This document shows, piece after piece, positions 1 to 7,533 of a stretch of DNA of 23,904 nt. The notes beneath the pieces were generated by a model. That model was not told where the DNA came from and did no database searches. It worked only from the letters and a program-made list of their open reading frames with translations. A program made the position numbers and the translations under genes. How positions within the stretch are numbered: position 1 is the first letter of the stretch; the number at the start of each line of letters is the position of its first letter. The DNA comes from Aalborgiella sp043740415 (GTDB lineage Bacteria; Pseudomonadota; Gammaproteobacteria; Burkholderiales; Burkholderiaceae_C): contig JAYUCJ010000173.1 of the NCBI GenBank assembly GCA_043740415.1, forward strand, positions 1 through 23,904. The letters run 5' to 3'.

Positions 1-1005
1 CTGCAAGAAACACTGGCGGCCAAGCTGGTGGAACTGTCGGGGTTAGAGAACGTATTTTTTTGCTCCACCGGTCTGGAGGCCAACGAGGCAGCGTTAAAAC
101 TTGCGCGCAAATTTGGCCATGACAAAGGCATTGAGCGTCCGGAAGTGGTGGTGTATGAAAAGGCGTTTCATGGCCGCAGCATTGCCACGCTAAGCGCTAC
201 TGGTAATCCTAAGGTGCAGGCGGGGTTTGGCCCGCTGGTGGAGGGTTTTATTCGCGTGCCGCTGAACGATATTGAAGCGATTAAAAAAGCCACTGCTGGC
301 AACCCCAACGTGACCGCCGTGTTTTTTGAAGCGATTCAAGGTGAAGGCGGCGTGCACCCCATGAACGACCAATACCTGCGGGATGTGCGCAAGTTGTGCG
401 ACGAGCGCGACTGGTTGCTGATGATTGACGAAGTGCAGTGTGGCATGGGGCGCACGGGCAAATGGTTTGCGCACCAGTGGTCAGGCATCAAGCCTGATGT
501 GATGCCGCTGGCCAAGGGCTTGGGCTCAGGCGTGCCGATTGGCGCGGTAGTGTGCGGGCCCAAGGCTGCGCATATCTTCAAGCCTGGCAACCATGGCACC
601 ACGTTCGGCGGCAACCCGCTGGCCATGCGGGCGGGGGTTGAGACTATTCGGATTTTGGAAGAAGACCAGATCATTGCCAACGCCGTCAACACGGGCGGGC
701 ATTTGCGGGCGGCGCTGGAGCGTGAGCTGTCTGGCCAAGCCGGTGTGGTCAACATTCGCGGCCGGGGTTTAATGCTGGGCATTGAGCTGGGCGTGCCGTG
801 TGGCGAGCTGCTCAAGCAGGCGGCCGATGAGGGCTTGCTGATCAGCGTCACGGCTGATTCGGTCATTCGCCTCGTGCCGCCGCTCATCATGACCACGGCA
901 GAGGCTGACCAGGTCGTCGCGATTTTGGTGCCACTTATCAAGCAGTTTTTGCACGACATGAAAACCGACACCAGTGCGCCAAAGGCATCGGTGATGAATG
1001 ACTGA
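1..1005 (+). CDS. argD: Acetylornithine aminotransferase, 5'-truncated by the window edge
   Basis: PLP-dependent class III aminotransferase that converts N-acetylglutamate semialdehyde to N-acetylornithine in cytoplasmic arginine synthesis. The frame is open from base 1, so the gene starts outside the window; 334 codons are present against about 395-400 in the family, so roughly 60 N-terminal residues are missing. Visible motifs are the PLP phosphate region CSTGLEANEAALKLAR, the cofactor aspartate in LLMIDEVQCGMGRTG, and the Schiff-base lysine in PLAKGLGSGVPIGA, followed by GTTFGGNPLA. The 3' end overlaps the start of argF by 8 bp (ATGACTGA), pointing to coupled translation in one arginine operon. 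Related class III enzymes such as succinylornithine or 4-aminobutyrate transaminases share these motifs; the argF neighbour favours ArgD. Confidence 0.93.
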   Translation: MQETLAAKLVELSGLENVFFCSTGLEANEAALKLARKFGHDKGIERPEVVVYEKAFHGRSIATLSATGNPKVQAGFGPLVEGFIRVPLNDIEAIKKATAGNPNVTAVFFEAIQGEGGVHPMNDQYLRDVRKLCDERDWLLMIDEVQCGMGRTGKWFAHQWSGIKPDVMPLAKGLGSGVPIGAVVCGPKAAHIFKPGNHGTTFGGNPLAMRAGVETIRILEEDQIIANAVNTGGHLRAALERELSGQAGVVNIRGRGLMLGIELGVPCGELLKQAADEGLLISVTADSVIRLVPPLIMTTAEADQVVAILVPLIKQFLHDMKTDTSAPKASVMND

Positions 1006-1933
1006 TTCGATGAACAAACCGATCAAACACTTTTTGCAGTTCAGCGATTTAACCGCCGCTGAATACGCCTACCTTTTTGAGCGCACCGCGCTGATTAAAA
1101 AGAAATTCAAGGCCTACGAAAAGCACCAGCCACTGGTCGACCGAACGCTGGTGATGATTTTTGAAAAAGCCTCCACCCGCACGCGCGTCAGTTTTGAAGC
1201 CGGCATGTACCAGCTGGGCGGCACTGTTGTTAACCTCACCACCGAGGGCAGCCAGCTGGGCCGCGCCGAGCCGATTGAAGACAGCGCCAAAGTCATCAGC
1301 CGCATGGTCGATTTGGTGATGATTCGCACCTACGAGCAGACCAAAATCGAACGCTTTGCCGAGCATTCCCGCGTGCCCGTCATCAACGGCTTGACCAACG
1401 AGTTTCATCCCTGCCAAATTTTGGCGGATATCTTCACCTACATCGAGCACCGTGGTTCTATTGTGGGCAAAACCGTTGCCTGGGTGGGCGACGGTAACAA
1501 CATGGCCAACACCTGGCTGCAAGCGAGTGAGATTTTGGGCTTCACCGTGCACGTCAGCACACCCAGCGGCTATGAAGTGGATCAGGACATTGCGGGGCTG
1601 CGTTCGTCAGACAGCTACAAAGTCTTCAAAGACCCGATGCAAGCCTGCGCGAGCGCAGATTTGGTCACCACCGACGTGTGGACCAGCATGGGCTATGAGG
1701 CTGAAAACGAAGCGCGTAAAACAGCGTTTGCGGATTGGTGTGTTGATGAAGACATGATGCGTACCGCCAAACCGGACGCCTTGTTCATGCACTGCCTGCC
1801 AGCGCACCGTGGTGAAGAAGTGGCAGCCGAAGTCATCGACGGACCGCAGTCTGTGGTGTGGGAAGAAGCCGAGAACCGCATGCACGTGCAAAAAGCGCTG
1901 ATGGAGTATTTGCTGTTAGGGCAAATCATCTAA
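998..1933 (+). CDS. argF: Ornithine carbamoyltransferase
   Basis: Joins carbamoyl phosphate and ornithine to give citrulline, in the cytoplasm, as a trimer. The 311-residue length is normal for the family. The carbamoyl-phosphate motif STRTRVSFE lies in FEKASTRTRVSFEAGMYQLG, the ornithine-side motif in HPCQILADIF, and the catalytic cysteine loop in FMHCLPAHRGEEV. The start chosen is the ATG at 998 inside the last codons of argD, with a weak AAAGG about 12 nt upstream; an alternative ATG at 1010 would shorten the protein by four residues and cannot be excluded. Its product feeds argininosuccinate synthase, which is not in the window. The gene ends normally (LLLGQII) and is followed within a few bases by a foreign gene fragment. 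Confidence 0.96.
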   Translation: MTDSMNKPIKHFLQFSDLTAAEYAYLFERTALIKKKFKAYEKHQPLVDRTLVMIFEKASTRTRVSFEAGMYQLGGTVVNLTTEGSQLGRAEPIEDSAKVISRMVDLVMIRTYEQTKIERFAEHSRVPVINGLTNEFHPCQILADIFTYIEHRGSIVGKTVAWVGDGNNMANTWLQASEILGFTVHVSTPSGYEVDQDIAGLRSSDSYKVFKDPMQACASADLVTTDVWTSMGYEAENEARKTAFADWCVDEDMMRTAKPDALFMHCLPAHRGEEVAAEVIDGPQSVVWEEAENRMHVQKALMEYLLLGQII

Positions 1934-1934
1934 T

Positions 1935-2171
1935 TCGCTGTCGCTCGACCCTGCCATGCGTGGTCGCGCCCGTATGGAAGGCATCGTGGTTTTTGACTAC
2001 GCCCCCCGCTACCACTTGGCAATTGCTGAAATGGCTGGCTACCTGAAAGACGGCCGCATGAAGAGCAAAGAGGATGTGGTGGAGGGTCTGGATACCTTCC
2101 CAGAGACGCTGATCAACCTCTTCAATGGCAGCAACTTTGGTAAGCTGGTGTTGCAGGTGGCGGAGGATTAA
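1935..2171 (+). pseudogene. 3' remnant of a CurA-type NADP-dependent oxidoreductase
   Basis: The open frame ending at 2171 encodes about 75 residues that resemble only the C-terminal tail of the zinc-independent medium-chain reductases (CurA/YncB, prostaglandin-reductase type). Recognisable parts are RARMEGIVVFDYAPRY, then EMAGYLKDGRMKSKEDVVEG and DTFPETLINLF followed by NFGKLVLQVAED. The family is about 335-345 residues, so the catalytic domain and the nucleotide-binding fold are absent. The fragment begins almost at the argF stop codon. It has an ATG at 1956 but no convincing ribosome site, so I read it as debris of a deletion or insertion event rather than a working gene. Read-through translation from argF is not possible because the frames differ. 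Confidence 0.75.
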
Positions 2172-2207
2172 AGTAGTTATCTACACTTTAGATAGGCCAC
2201 GCCTGTC

Positions 2208-2224
2208 GTGATGCTTATCATCAC
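2208..2224. other. Small hairpin between convergent genes
   Basis: GTGATG-CTTAT-CATCAC is a perfect 6-bp inverted repeat with a 5-nt loop, placed between the end of the oxidoreductase remnant and the end of the convergent helicase gene. It has no T-run on either side, so it does not meet the usual form of a rho-independent terminator. It could still help end transcription from either side. Confidence 0.3.
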
Positions 2225-2237
2225 CGCTTGTAGAAAA

Positions 2238-4718
2238 TCATGGGGTACTCAGCACCGTATCCCATAAACCAACACCATCATTCACACGTTTAGACATACC
2301 TGTGTACTCCAAACTCGCGTCTTCATAGCGTTTGAATTTATACACCGCGTCATTCATCAGTCCATCATTAAACACACCCAAACTCACCAACAACTCAAAA
2401 TCGCGTTGCCCCAAACCCGTTACTTTTTGGAACAAAGCTGGCTCTAATTTTGTAATCACATCTTTCAAACAGCGCTCGCGATAATCCGATAAATACATAA
2501 ACACTGGCACGCGGGTGGCAAATTTAATCAGCTTGTCTTGAATCTGTTTGCGCAGAGACTTCATCTCTTTCTCTGTTTCATTTAATTCTTTTTTCTCTTT
2601 CGGGCTCAAATCTTCATCGCTGGCTTTTTCTTTCGCTTTTTTGACCGCGTCAGATTTGTTGATGATTGTTTCAATGTCTTGGTTCAGACTGCGAAAGCCT
2701 TCTATGCTCATCAGTGCTTTCATCGCGGCTTCACTGTTCATCAGCTTTTGCAATGTAGCGTTATCTACATTCACCAGCAAGGCACTTTCCCAGCGACGTG
2801 CCAGCAAAGTCGCCGTAGTGCCGCTCATCGCCATATCCAGAATACCTGCCGCATCAATTTGTTTCATGCTGCTGCCATCATAAGCAAGCACGGGTAAAAA
2901 TTTGACAAATTCTGCTACTTTCGCCTCGGGGTTGCTCTCATCCACATTGAGCCGGCAACTGTAATCCGCAATCTGACGCAACGCACGGTCTGGTGCAAAG
3001 TCAAAAACATAACATTCATTTTTAACAATCAACTCGTTATTGGGGTCAGTCGCATCATGCCCACGAATCACCCACGGCGTTTGCACACGAAATGCCGCTT
3101 GAAAATATGTCTCAGGGCTTGTCACATTGCGCAGCATCAAAATTCCCGTCCACGGCGCAACTGACACCCCTGTGGTGAGCTTGCCGCAAGACAACGTAAT
3201 AGACTTGGTATTTAAACCATTGCCCAGCGCACGCTGCACAGGTGGTAGTGCCGCCACACCAATGCCAGCCGCACTACCTGCGGCCACCACCACGGTGTAA
3301 TCGTGATAAAACTTATTTTGTTTTTGTGCGATGAGGTTTGCCATGGCATGGCACGCAGCTACCGTGGGTAAAAACCAAAACGTATGCGACAAAGCATTGA
3401 GCAATCGCACATCCGCAAAGGGCATCGGCGGTTTTTCTGCACCAAGCTTCAAATTATCTATCGTGGTTTCTGACATCGCCCCACGGATTAAATCCAACCA
3501 TTTTTGAACTTCATTGTCGTATTTGAATTTAGCGTCTCTGGCCTCACCCGTCGCCTTAAAAAACTCATTCAAATCAAATTCATCAAATTCACCTTTCAGT
3601 GCCACGTCACGTATGCTGGGCGGCAACTGATATGTAAGCATAACCATGCGCGGCAAAGCAGCATAAGGGTTTTTGCCTTGATTTTCTTCAGTCCATGCCG
3701 CTTTGGCGCGTTGTTCGTCCGAATACGTCCAGTTAAAAATCTGTTCCTCGATAAACTCCCCCGATGCAATCGCCCGAAACGGTGTGCCCGACAAATACAG
3801 ATAATGCCCTGTGGTAATCGGCATATTGGCTTCATCAAAATAATCCACCTCGCCCAGCTCCGCCGCAACTGCCGTTTTGCTCTCGTCGCTGTGGTCAAAC
3901 AACTCCTTGGCAGATTCGCGCCACGCGCCGTAGTGGTACTCATCAAATACCACGCAATCCCAGTTCGTGGTGTGTACCCATTCATTTTTAGCTTTGATGC
4001 CGCCCACATCGTTTTTGCCCAAATAGTCTTGAAATGAGCCAAAACACACTAGCGGGTTTTGTTTGTTTTTATTTGTGCTCGCCTGCTCAAACGTCAAATC
4101 CGTGTTGCGTGAAATAAATTGCCAGCCCGCAAAATCCACATGATTTGCCAAATCCTCCGCCCACGCATTGTGCACTGCGGGCTTAAAGGTCAAAATCAAA
4201 ATTTTCTTCCAACCCTTTTGCTTCGCCAGTTGATACGTGGCAAAGGTTTTGCCAAAGCGCATTTTGGCATTCCACAAAAAATGTGGCGTACTGTCTGGGT
4301 TCTCCGCCCGGTAGCTGTCAAAATACTGAATGGCCTTGTCCACCGCCGCTGACTGCTCGGGGCGCATCCCAAAATTCAAGGTGCGCCTGTTTTCATTCAA
4401 ACGCCCAGTTTTGACTTCCAGAATTGCCGCTTGCACCTCATCAACTGCGCATTTAAACCATTCACCATTGACACGTTCAACTTTGTTACGCGTCAACGCA
4501 CGATGCACATGGTGGTCTTTAAAAAAGCTGCCATCGTCGCGCATCGCCACCTCATCAAGGCGCACGGTATAAGGCTGCGTGGGCAGTTGCGTTGGATAAT
4601 GCTCCGCCATCCGCGCCGCAGTGGTACGCGAGGTAAAGCCAATTTTTAAACAATCAGGGAAATTCGTATCGGCATAAGCGTAAATGCGCGGGCTACTTGG
4701 GGCAGGGAAGAAATCCAT
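2238..4718 (-). CDS. GIY-YIG nuclease / DEAD-family helicase, restriction-like subunit
   Basis: Probable restriction subunit of a three-gene modification/restriction locus. The N-terminal 90 residues fit a T5orf172-type GIY-YIG nuclease: RIYAYAD near 11, LKIGFTS near 24, and a candidate metal-binding glutamate in NGEWF (E86). A superfamily 2 helicase follows, with Walker A in KMRFGKT (153-158), motif II as DEYH (259-262), motif III as SGTPF (310-314), and a late motif region from TTGVSV near 516 to AAFRVQ (R544). Residues 688-732 are highly charged and probably a coiled coil. The ATG at 4718 has GAAGG 8 nt upstream and lies 3 nt after the stop of the methylase gene, so the two are probably co-translated. 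Cleavage of unmodified DNA with ATP-driven movement is inferred from the domains, not shown. Confidence 0.85.
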   Translation of the reverse strand: MDFFPAPSSPRIYAYADTNFPDCLKIGFTSRTTAARMAEHYPTQLPTQPYTVRLDEVAMRDDGSFFKDHHVHRALTRNKVERVNGEWFKCAVDEVQAAILEVKTGRLNENRRTLNFGMRPEQSAAVDKAIQYFDSYRAENPDSTPHFLWNAKMRFGKTFATYQLAKQKGWKKILILTFKPAVHNAWAEDLANHVDFAGWQFISRNTDLTFEQASTNKNKQNPLVCFGSFQDYLGKNDVGGIKAKNEWVHTTNWDCVVFDEYHYGAWRESAKELFDHSDESKTAVAAELGEVDYFDEANMPITTGHYLYLSGTPFRAIASGEFIEEQIFNWTYSDEQRAKAAWTEENQGKNPYAALPRMVMLTYQLPPSIRDVALKGEFDEFDLNEFFKATGEARDAKFKYDNEVQKWLDLIRGAMSETTIDNLKLGAEKPPMPFADVRLLNALSHTFWFLPTVAACHAMANLIAQKQNKFYHDYTVVVAAGSAAGIGVAALPPVQRALGNGLNTKSITLSCGKLTTGVSVAPWTGILMLRNVTSPETYFQAAFRVQTPWVIRGHDATDPNNELIVKNECYVFDFAPDRALRQIADYSCRLNVDESNPEAKVAEFVKFLPVLAYDGSSMKQIDAAGILDMAMSGTTATLLARRWESALLVNVDNATLQKLMNSEAAMKALMSIEGFRSLNQDIETIINKSDAVKKAKEKASDEDLSPKEKKELNETEKEMKSLRKQIQDKLIKFATRVPVFMYLSDYRERCLKDVITKLEPALFQKVTGLGQRDFELLVSLGVFNDGLMNDAVYKFKRYEDASLEYTGMSKRVNDGVGLWDTVLSTP

Positions 4719-4721
4719 ACA

Positions 4722-6317
4722 TCAACCTTCTGCTGTTTGCACATCCATCGGACGGATCATCGACTCAATAAATGCGATTTCGTCAAGGCTTAAACCGTAT
4801 TTGGCGTAGAGTTTTTCGTCTGTCCATGATTGAGTGAAGTCTTGGATGGGTACATATTCATAAACCCCTTTGTATGCGCCTTGAGTAATTTTTTTCAATA
4901 ACACCATAAACCTAAAAAACCTTGTTGACATATAAGACTGTGCATTCAAAGCACAAGTCTTTACTTCAAATGGGCCAACAACCAAATAGGTTTCTGTTGA
5001 ACAGCTATTAACATCTCCAAAAAATGGTTTATTGATAATTTGATGTGGGTATTCTTCGCCAGCCCCATAAGCCTTGGTTATAAAAAGTTTAAACGCATCA
5101 ACCCAGACTTTATTTTTTCTAATAAATTTTTCACTTATATAACCCAGCCCATTTCGTTCCCAACCGTAATAATAGAAATGCACAGACCCCTCAAAAGGCA
5201 TTAGCTCAAATTTTGGTACAACTCTTCGATAGCTGTTTTCTTCTCTAACATCAAACCCAAATGGATCATTTCCACTCACTAAGTCTGAAAATATTTGCTC
5301 TTTAAATAATTGCACTTTTCTCAAAATTGGTATTGCTTCGTTGTATCGAATGAAAACATCGGCACCTTTTTCTAGCAAAGGGCGTATAGCCATTGATTTT
5401 TCATTTCCGTATGTATGAATTTCACAATCACCTCCATTGTCTCTATTCCACAAGAAATAACTAACGCCACCTTTAATTTCAACCCCGGGAAAACAGTCTG
5501 TAGCTTTCAAAAAGTCATGCACTACACGTATTTTGTTGTCATTCAGCATTTGGTCTCTAAACTCATCGAGACCCCTTCCTCCAGAAAACCAACGGCTTGG
5601 CGTAATCATTACCAAGTATCGCGGATTAAGTTTTTTTGCTTGCTCCACAAACATTTGATAAATAGGCATTGCGCTTGACCCAGTTCCTCCCCCATCACTC
5701 AACTGATACGGCGGATTGCCAATAATCACATCAAATTTCATATTTTTTACTCGTTCAATTTCTGCCTCACTCATATGGATGAATGAATAGGCATGGGTTT
5801 CTAAGGCTTCATCTCGGCTATACACCGCTTCGCTCGCGCTGCAGTAGGTGCATTTACCGTCTTTCCATGTGTGCTGTGTGCGCTCATAGCGGATATTGCC
5901 TTGCACGTCATCAAAGGCGGAGCAGATGGACAAATCACTGTTAGCGGTTTTGGCGCAGTACACGCTGCGTCGTGCGAGCAAGCTGGTGAGTTCGGTGATG
6001 GCGATGCCATGCACTTGCTGAGTGCAGATGTGGTTGATGCGGGTTTGCAGGTCGGGGATCTCTTGCGCCAAGCCTGTCGTTAAACGTTTGACAATTTCAC
6101 GCAAGAACACGCCTGACTTGGTGACGGGGTCAAGGAATTTGGCGTTTTTATTCGTCCATAAATCCGCAGGCAACATATCGAGCATTTGATTGGCCAATTC
6201 TGGCGGGGTAAATACCTCGTCATTGGACAAATTCGCCAAGCAGGTGAGTACGTCAGGGTTGTAGTTGATGTGGCTGGCAAGCTTCAACGGCGTGGCTTGT
6301 GGGGTGAGTTCAGACAC
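4722..6317 (-). CDS. Eco57I-type adenine-specific DNA methylase
   Basis: N6-adenine DNA methyltransferase subunit of 531 residues. FTPPELANQM (36-45) matches the motif X region, and FDVIIGNPPYQL (195-206) carries the catalytic NPPY of the amino-methylase class. The expected SAM motif I is replaced by DPVTKSGVFLRE (63-74), which lacks the usual GxGxF, so SAM binding may depend on the small partner encoded just upstream. Cysteines in KCTYC (156-159) and nearby C/H residues suggest a small zinc-binding loop. The C-terminal half should contain target recognition. The start is a GTG at 6317 with a strong GGAGG about 9 nt upstream; it overlaps the preceding gene by 8 bp. Base composition changes sharply inside the gene (see findings). 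Confidence 0.88.
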   Translation of the reverse strand: MSELTPQATPLKLASHINYNPDVLTCLANLSNDEVFTPPELANQMLDMLPADLWTNKNAKFLDPVTKSGVFLREIVKRLTTGLAQEIPDLQTRINHICTQQVHGIAITELTSLLARRSVYCAKTANSDLSICSAFDDVQGNIRYERTQHTWKDGKCTYCSASEAVYSRDEALETHAYSFIHMSEAEIERVKNMKFDVIIGNPPYQLSDGGGTGSSAMPIYQMFVEQAKKLNPRYLVMITPSRWFSGGRGLDEFRDQMLNDNKIRVVHDFLKATDCFPGVEIKGGVSYFLWNRDNGGDCEIHTYGNEKSMAIRPLLEKGADVFIRYNEAIPILRKVQLFKEQIFSDLVSGNDPFGFDVREENSYRRVVPKFELMPFEGSVHFYYYGWERNGLGYISEKFIRKNKVWVDAFKLFITKAYGAGEEYPHQIINKPFFGDVNSCSTETYLVVGPFEVKTCALNAQSYMSTRFFRFMVLLKKITQGAYKGVYEYVPIQDFTQSWTDEKLYAKYGLSLDEIAFIESMIRPMDVQTAEG

Positions 6318-6960
6318 GTCCCACCTCCAAAAAATGGATGAGTGGGTAATCTTTTAGAGGCTCTGGAATATAGGCTTCCTCGCCCAAATCTGAAAACAAG
6401 GGCAAATCACGCTCGCTGGCTTTATCCACCAAGTGGGCATACACAAAATCGCGGCGTTTGAGCTGGCTGCCATTGACGGCAGACCATTCGCTAAAAACGA
6501 TAGGTTTTGCAGGTTCGATGACTGTTTTGAGTGTCAGCGCATCGCCATGCAAAATATTGCAACTCAGAATAAATCGCACGCTGCGACGGCACTCATCTTT
6601 GCAGCTGGCTTTATACAGCCGCTTATAAACAGCATCAAAAATATCAAACAAACGCACTTGGCAAGCCGCGATGTTGTCCTCCAATATGTCGATGCCGTAA
6701 ATGCTGGATACGACGATGACCGCGTAGCGCTCAAATTCAAATTGAGATGTTTTGTAGCGAGACTCGACCACAGCCAATTTGCGGCTGAGAATTTCCACCA
6801 AAAAATTGCCCGTGCCACAGGCTGGCTCTAAAAAGCGCGATTCAATCCGCTCGGTTTCATCCTTGACTAAATCAAGCATGGCGTTGACTTCACGCGAATG
6901 GGTGTACACCTCACCATGATCGGCAACGCGTTGTTTGGAGACGACTTGGGTTTGAGACAT
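6310..6960 (-). CDS. Small SAM-binding methyltransferase subunit of the restriction locus
   Basis: 216-residue protein with a textbook SAM motif I, FLEPACGTGNFLVEIL (43-58), preceded by a motif X-like segment around HGEVYTHSREV. It contains no NPPY catalytic motif; that motif is in the next gene, which in turn has an altered motif I. The two look like complementary halves of one modification enzyme. I prefer the ATG at 6960 (MSQTQVVSKQ) to a TTG 45 nt earlier because the TTG lies inside a palindromic control site; a GGAG sits rather far, about 17 nt, upstream of the ATG. The stop overlaps the GTG start of the methylase gene by 8 bp. I do not see truncation: the ending HFLEVGRV is close to the ending I recall for homologues. 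Confidence 0.8.
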   Translation of the reverse strand: MSQTQVVSKQRVADHGEVYTHSREVNAMLDLVKDETERIESRFLEPACGTGNFLVEILSRKLAVVESRYKTSQFEFERYAVIVVSSIYGIDILEDNIAACQVRLFDIFDAVYKRLYKASCKDECRRSVRFILSCNILHGDALTLKTVIEPAKPIVFSEWSAVNGSQLKRRDFVYAHLVDKASERDLPLFSDLGEEAYIPEPLKDYPLIHFLEVGRV

Positions 6961-6987
6961 AACAGTAAACGAATGAACTCCATTAAA

Positions 6988-7013
6988 TCCCTTTATAAGG
7001 GACAAAATTTGTC
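6988..7013. promoter_or_regulatory. Two overlapping palindromes in the divergent control region
   Basis: TCCCTT-TAT-AAGGGA (6988-7002) and GACAAA-A-TTTGTC (7001-7013) are both perfect inverted repeats and share two bases. They lie in the 100-bp gap between the methyltransferase gene (minus) and the XRE-type regulator gene (plus). A TTGACA on the minus strand overlaps the second palindrome, so a dimeric repressor bound here could block transcription of the restriction genes. I found no convincing -10 element at standard spacing on either strand. That the neighbouring regulator binds here is inference. Confidence 0.45.
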
Positions 7014-7059
7014 AACTGTAATGGATATTTAAGGCAATGCATGCAATTACGCTGCATTC

Positions 7060-7458
7060 ATGGATGAAAAACGCGAATTTAGTGAAAGATTGCGCGCCGC
7101 GATGCAGGCGCAGCGGTTAGACATCAGCGCGTCTGTGTTGGAGCGGGAGTTCAATAAATATTGGCTGGGAACGCCTGTACGCAGGCAAACAGCCTGGAAA
7201 TGGCTGAATGGCGAAAGCATTCCAACCCAAGACAAGCTGCAAGAGCTTGCCAAATGGCTCAAAGTAGAGCCTCAACACCTGCGTTACGGCGGGCGGGTGC
7301 TGGCGAACCTGCGGGTAGAGCAAAAGCGCTGGGACGAAGGCGCTGGCTACCTAGAGCGGGAGACTTTCGACACTTTCCTCAAGCTTCCAGCCCCTCAGCG
7401 CAAGGTCATCCGAGAAATCATACTCACCTTCGCCAAGGTACATTCCACGGAAATTTGA
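7060..7458 (+). CDS. XRE-like helix-turn-helix transcriptional regulator
   Basis: 132-residue predicted DNA-binding protein. The N-terminal 70 residues form a Cro/C1-like helix-turn-helix: EFSERLRAAM, then RRQTAWKWLNGESIPTQDKL as the recognition region, then LQELAKWLKVEP. The C-terminal half (LRYGGRVLANL onwards) has no domain I recognise. It is divergent from the restriction genes across a short gap that holds palindromes, which is the arrangement of control proteins in many restriction-modification loci. Regulation of those genes, of itself, or both is inferred. The ATG at 7060 has no clear Shine-Dalgarno sequence, so the start is moderately uncertain. Confidence 0.8.
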   Translation: MDEKREFSERLRAAMQAQRLDISASVLEREFNKYWLGTPVRRQTAWKWLNGESIPTQDKLQELAKWLKVEPQHLRYGGRVLANLRVEQKRWDEGAGYLERETFDTFLKLPAPQRKVIREIILTFAKVHSTEI

Positions 7459-7478
7459 CAGTATTTCAGTCAAATTTA

Positions 7479-7533
7479 CTATGAATTTAATAGCTGCTTA
7501 GGCAATAAATACGCCGTCTAGTGTCATTTTTTA
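7479..7533 (+). repeat. Dispersed 55-nt repeat, copy A
   Basis: Copy with core 7490-7520, from ATAGCTGC through AGGCAATAAATACGCC to GTCTA, plus conserved flanks CTATGAATTT (left) and TCATTTTTTA (right). It lies between the convergent ends of the regulator gene and fic, and its right flank includes the fic stop codon and the two terminal lysine codons. Confidence 0.85.

Noticed and set aside
336..971. Long minus-strand open frame opposite argD
   Set aside because: It lies fully within a well-supported gene in the other direction and its protein has no recognisable motif; it is a mirror of argD codon bias.
1052..1072. GAATACGCCTAC in argF as a further repeat copy
   Set aside because: Only a dozen bases match, they encode conserved argF residues (EYAYLF region), and the flanking blocks are absent.
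2208..2224. Rho-independent terminator after the argF remnant
   Set aside because: The stem is only 6 bp, AT-balanced, and no T-run follows on either strand; kept only as a hairpin.
6310..6960. Idea that the small methyltransferase and the NPPY methylase are one gene broken by a frameshift
   Set aside because: The second gene has its own GTG with a strong GGAGG site, its own motif X-like and motif I-like segments, and the first ends in a way that resembles intact homologues. Two designed genes fit better than a broken one.
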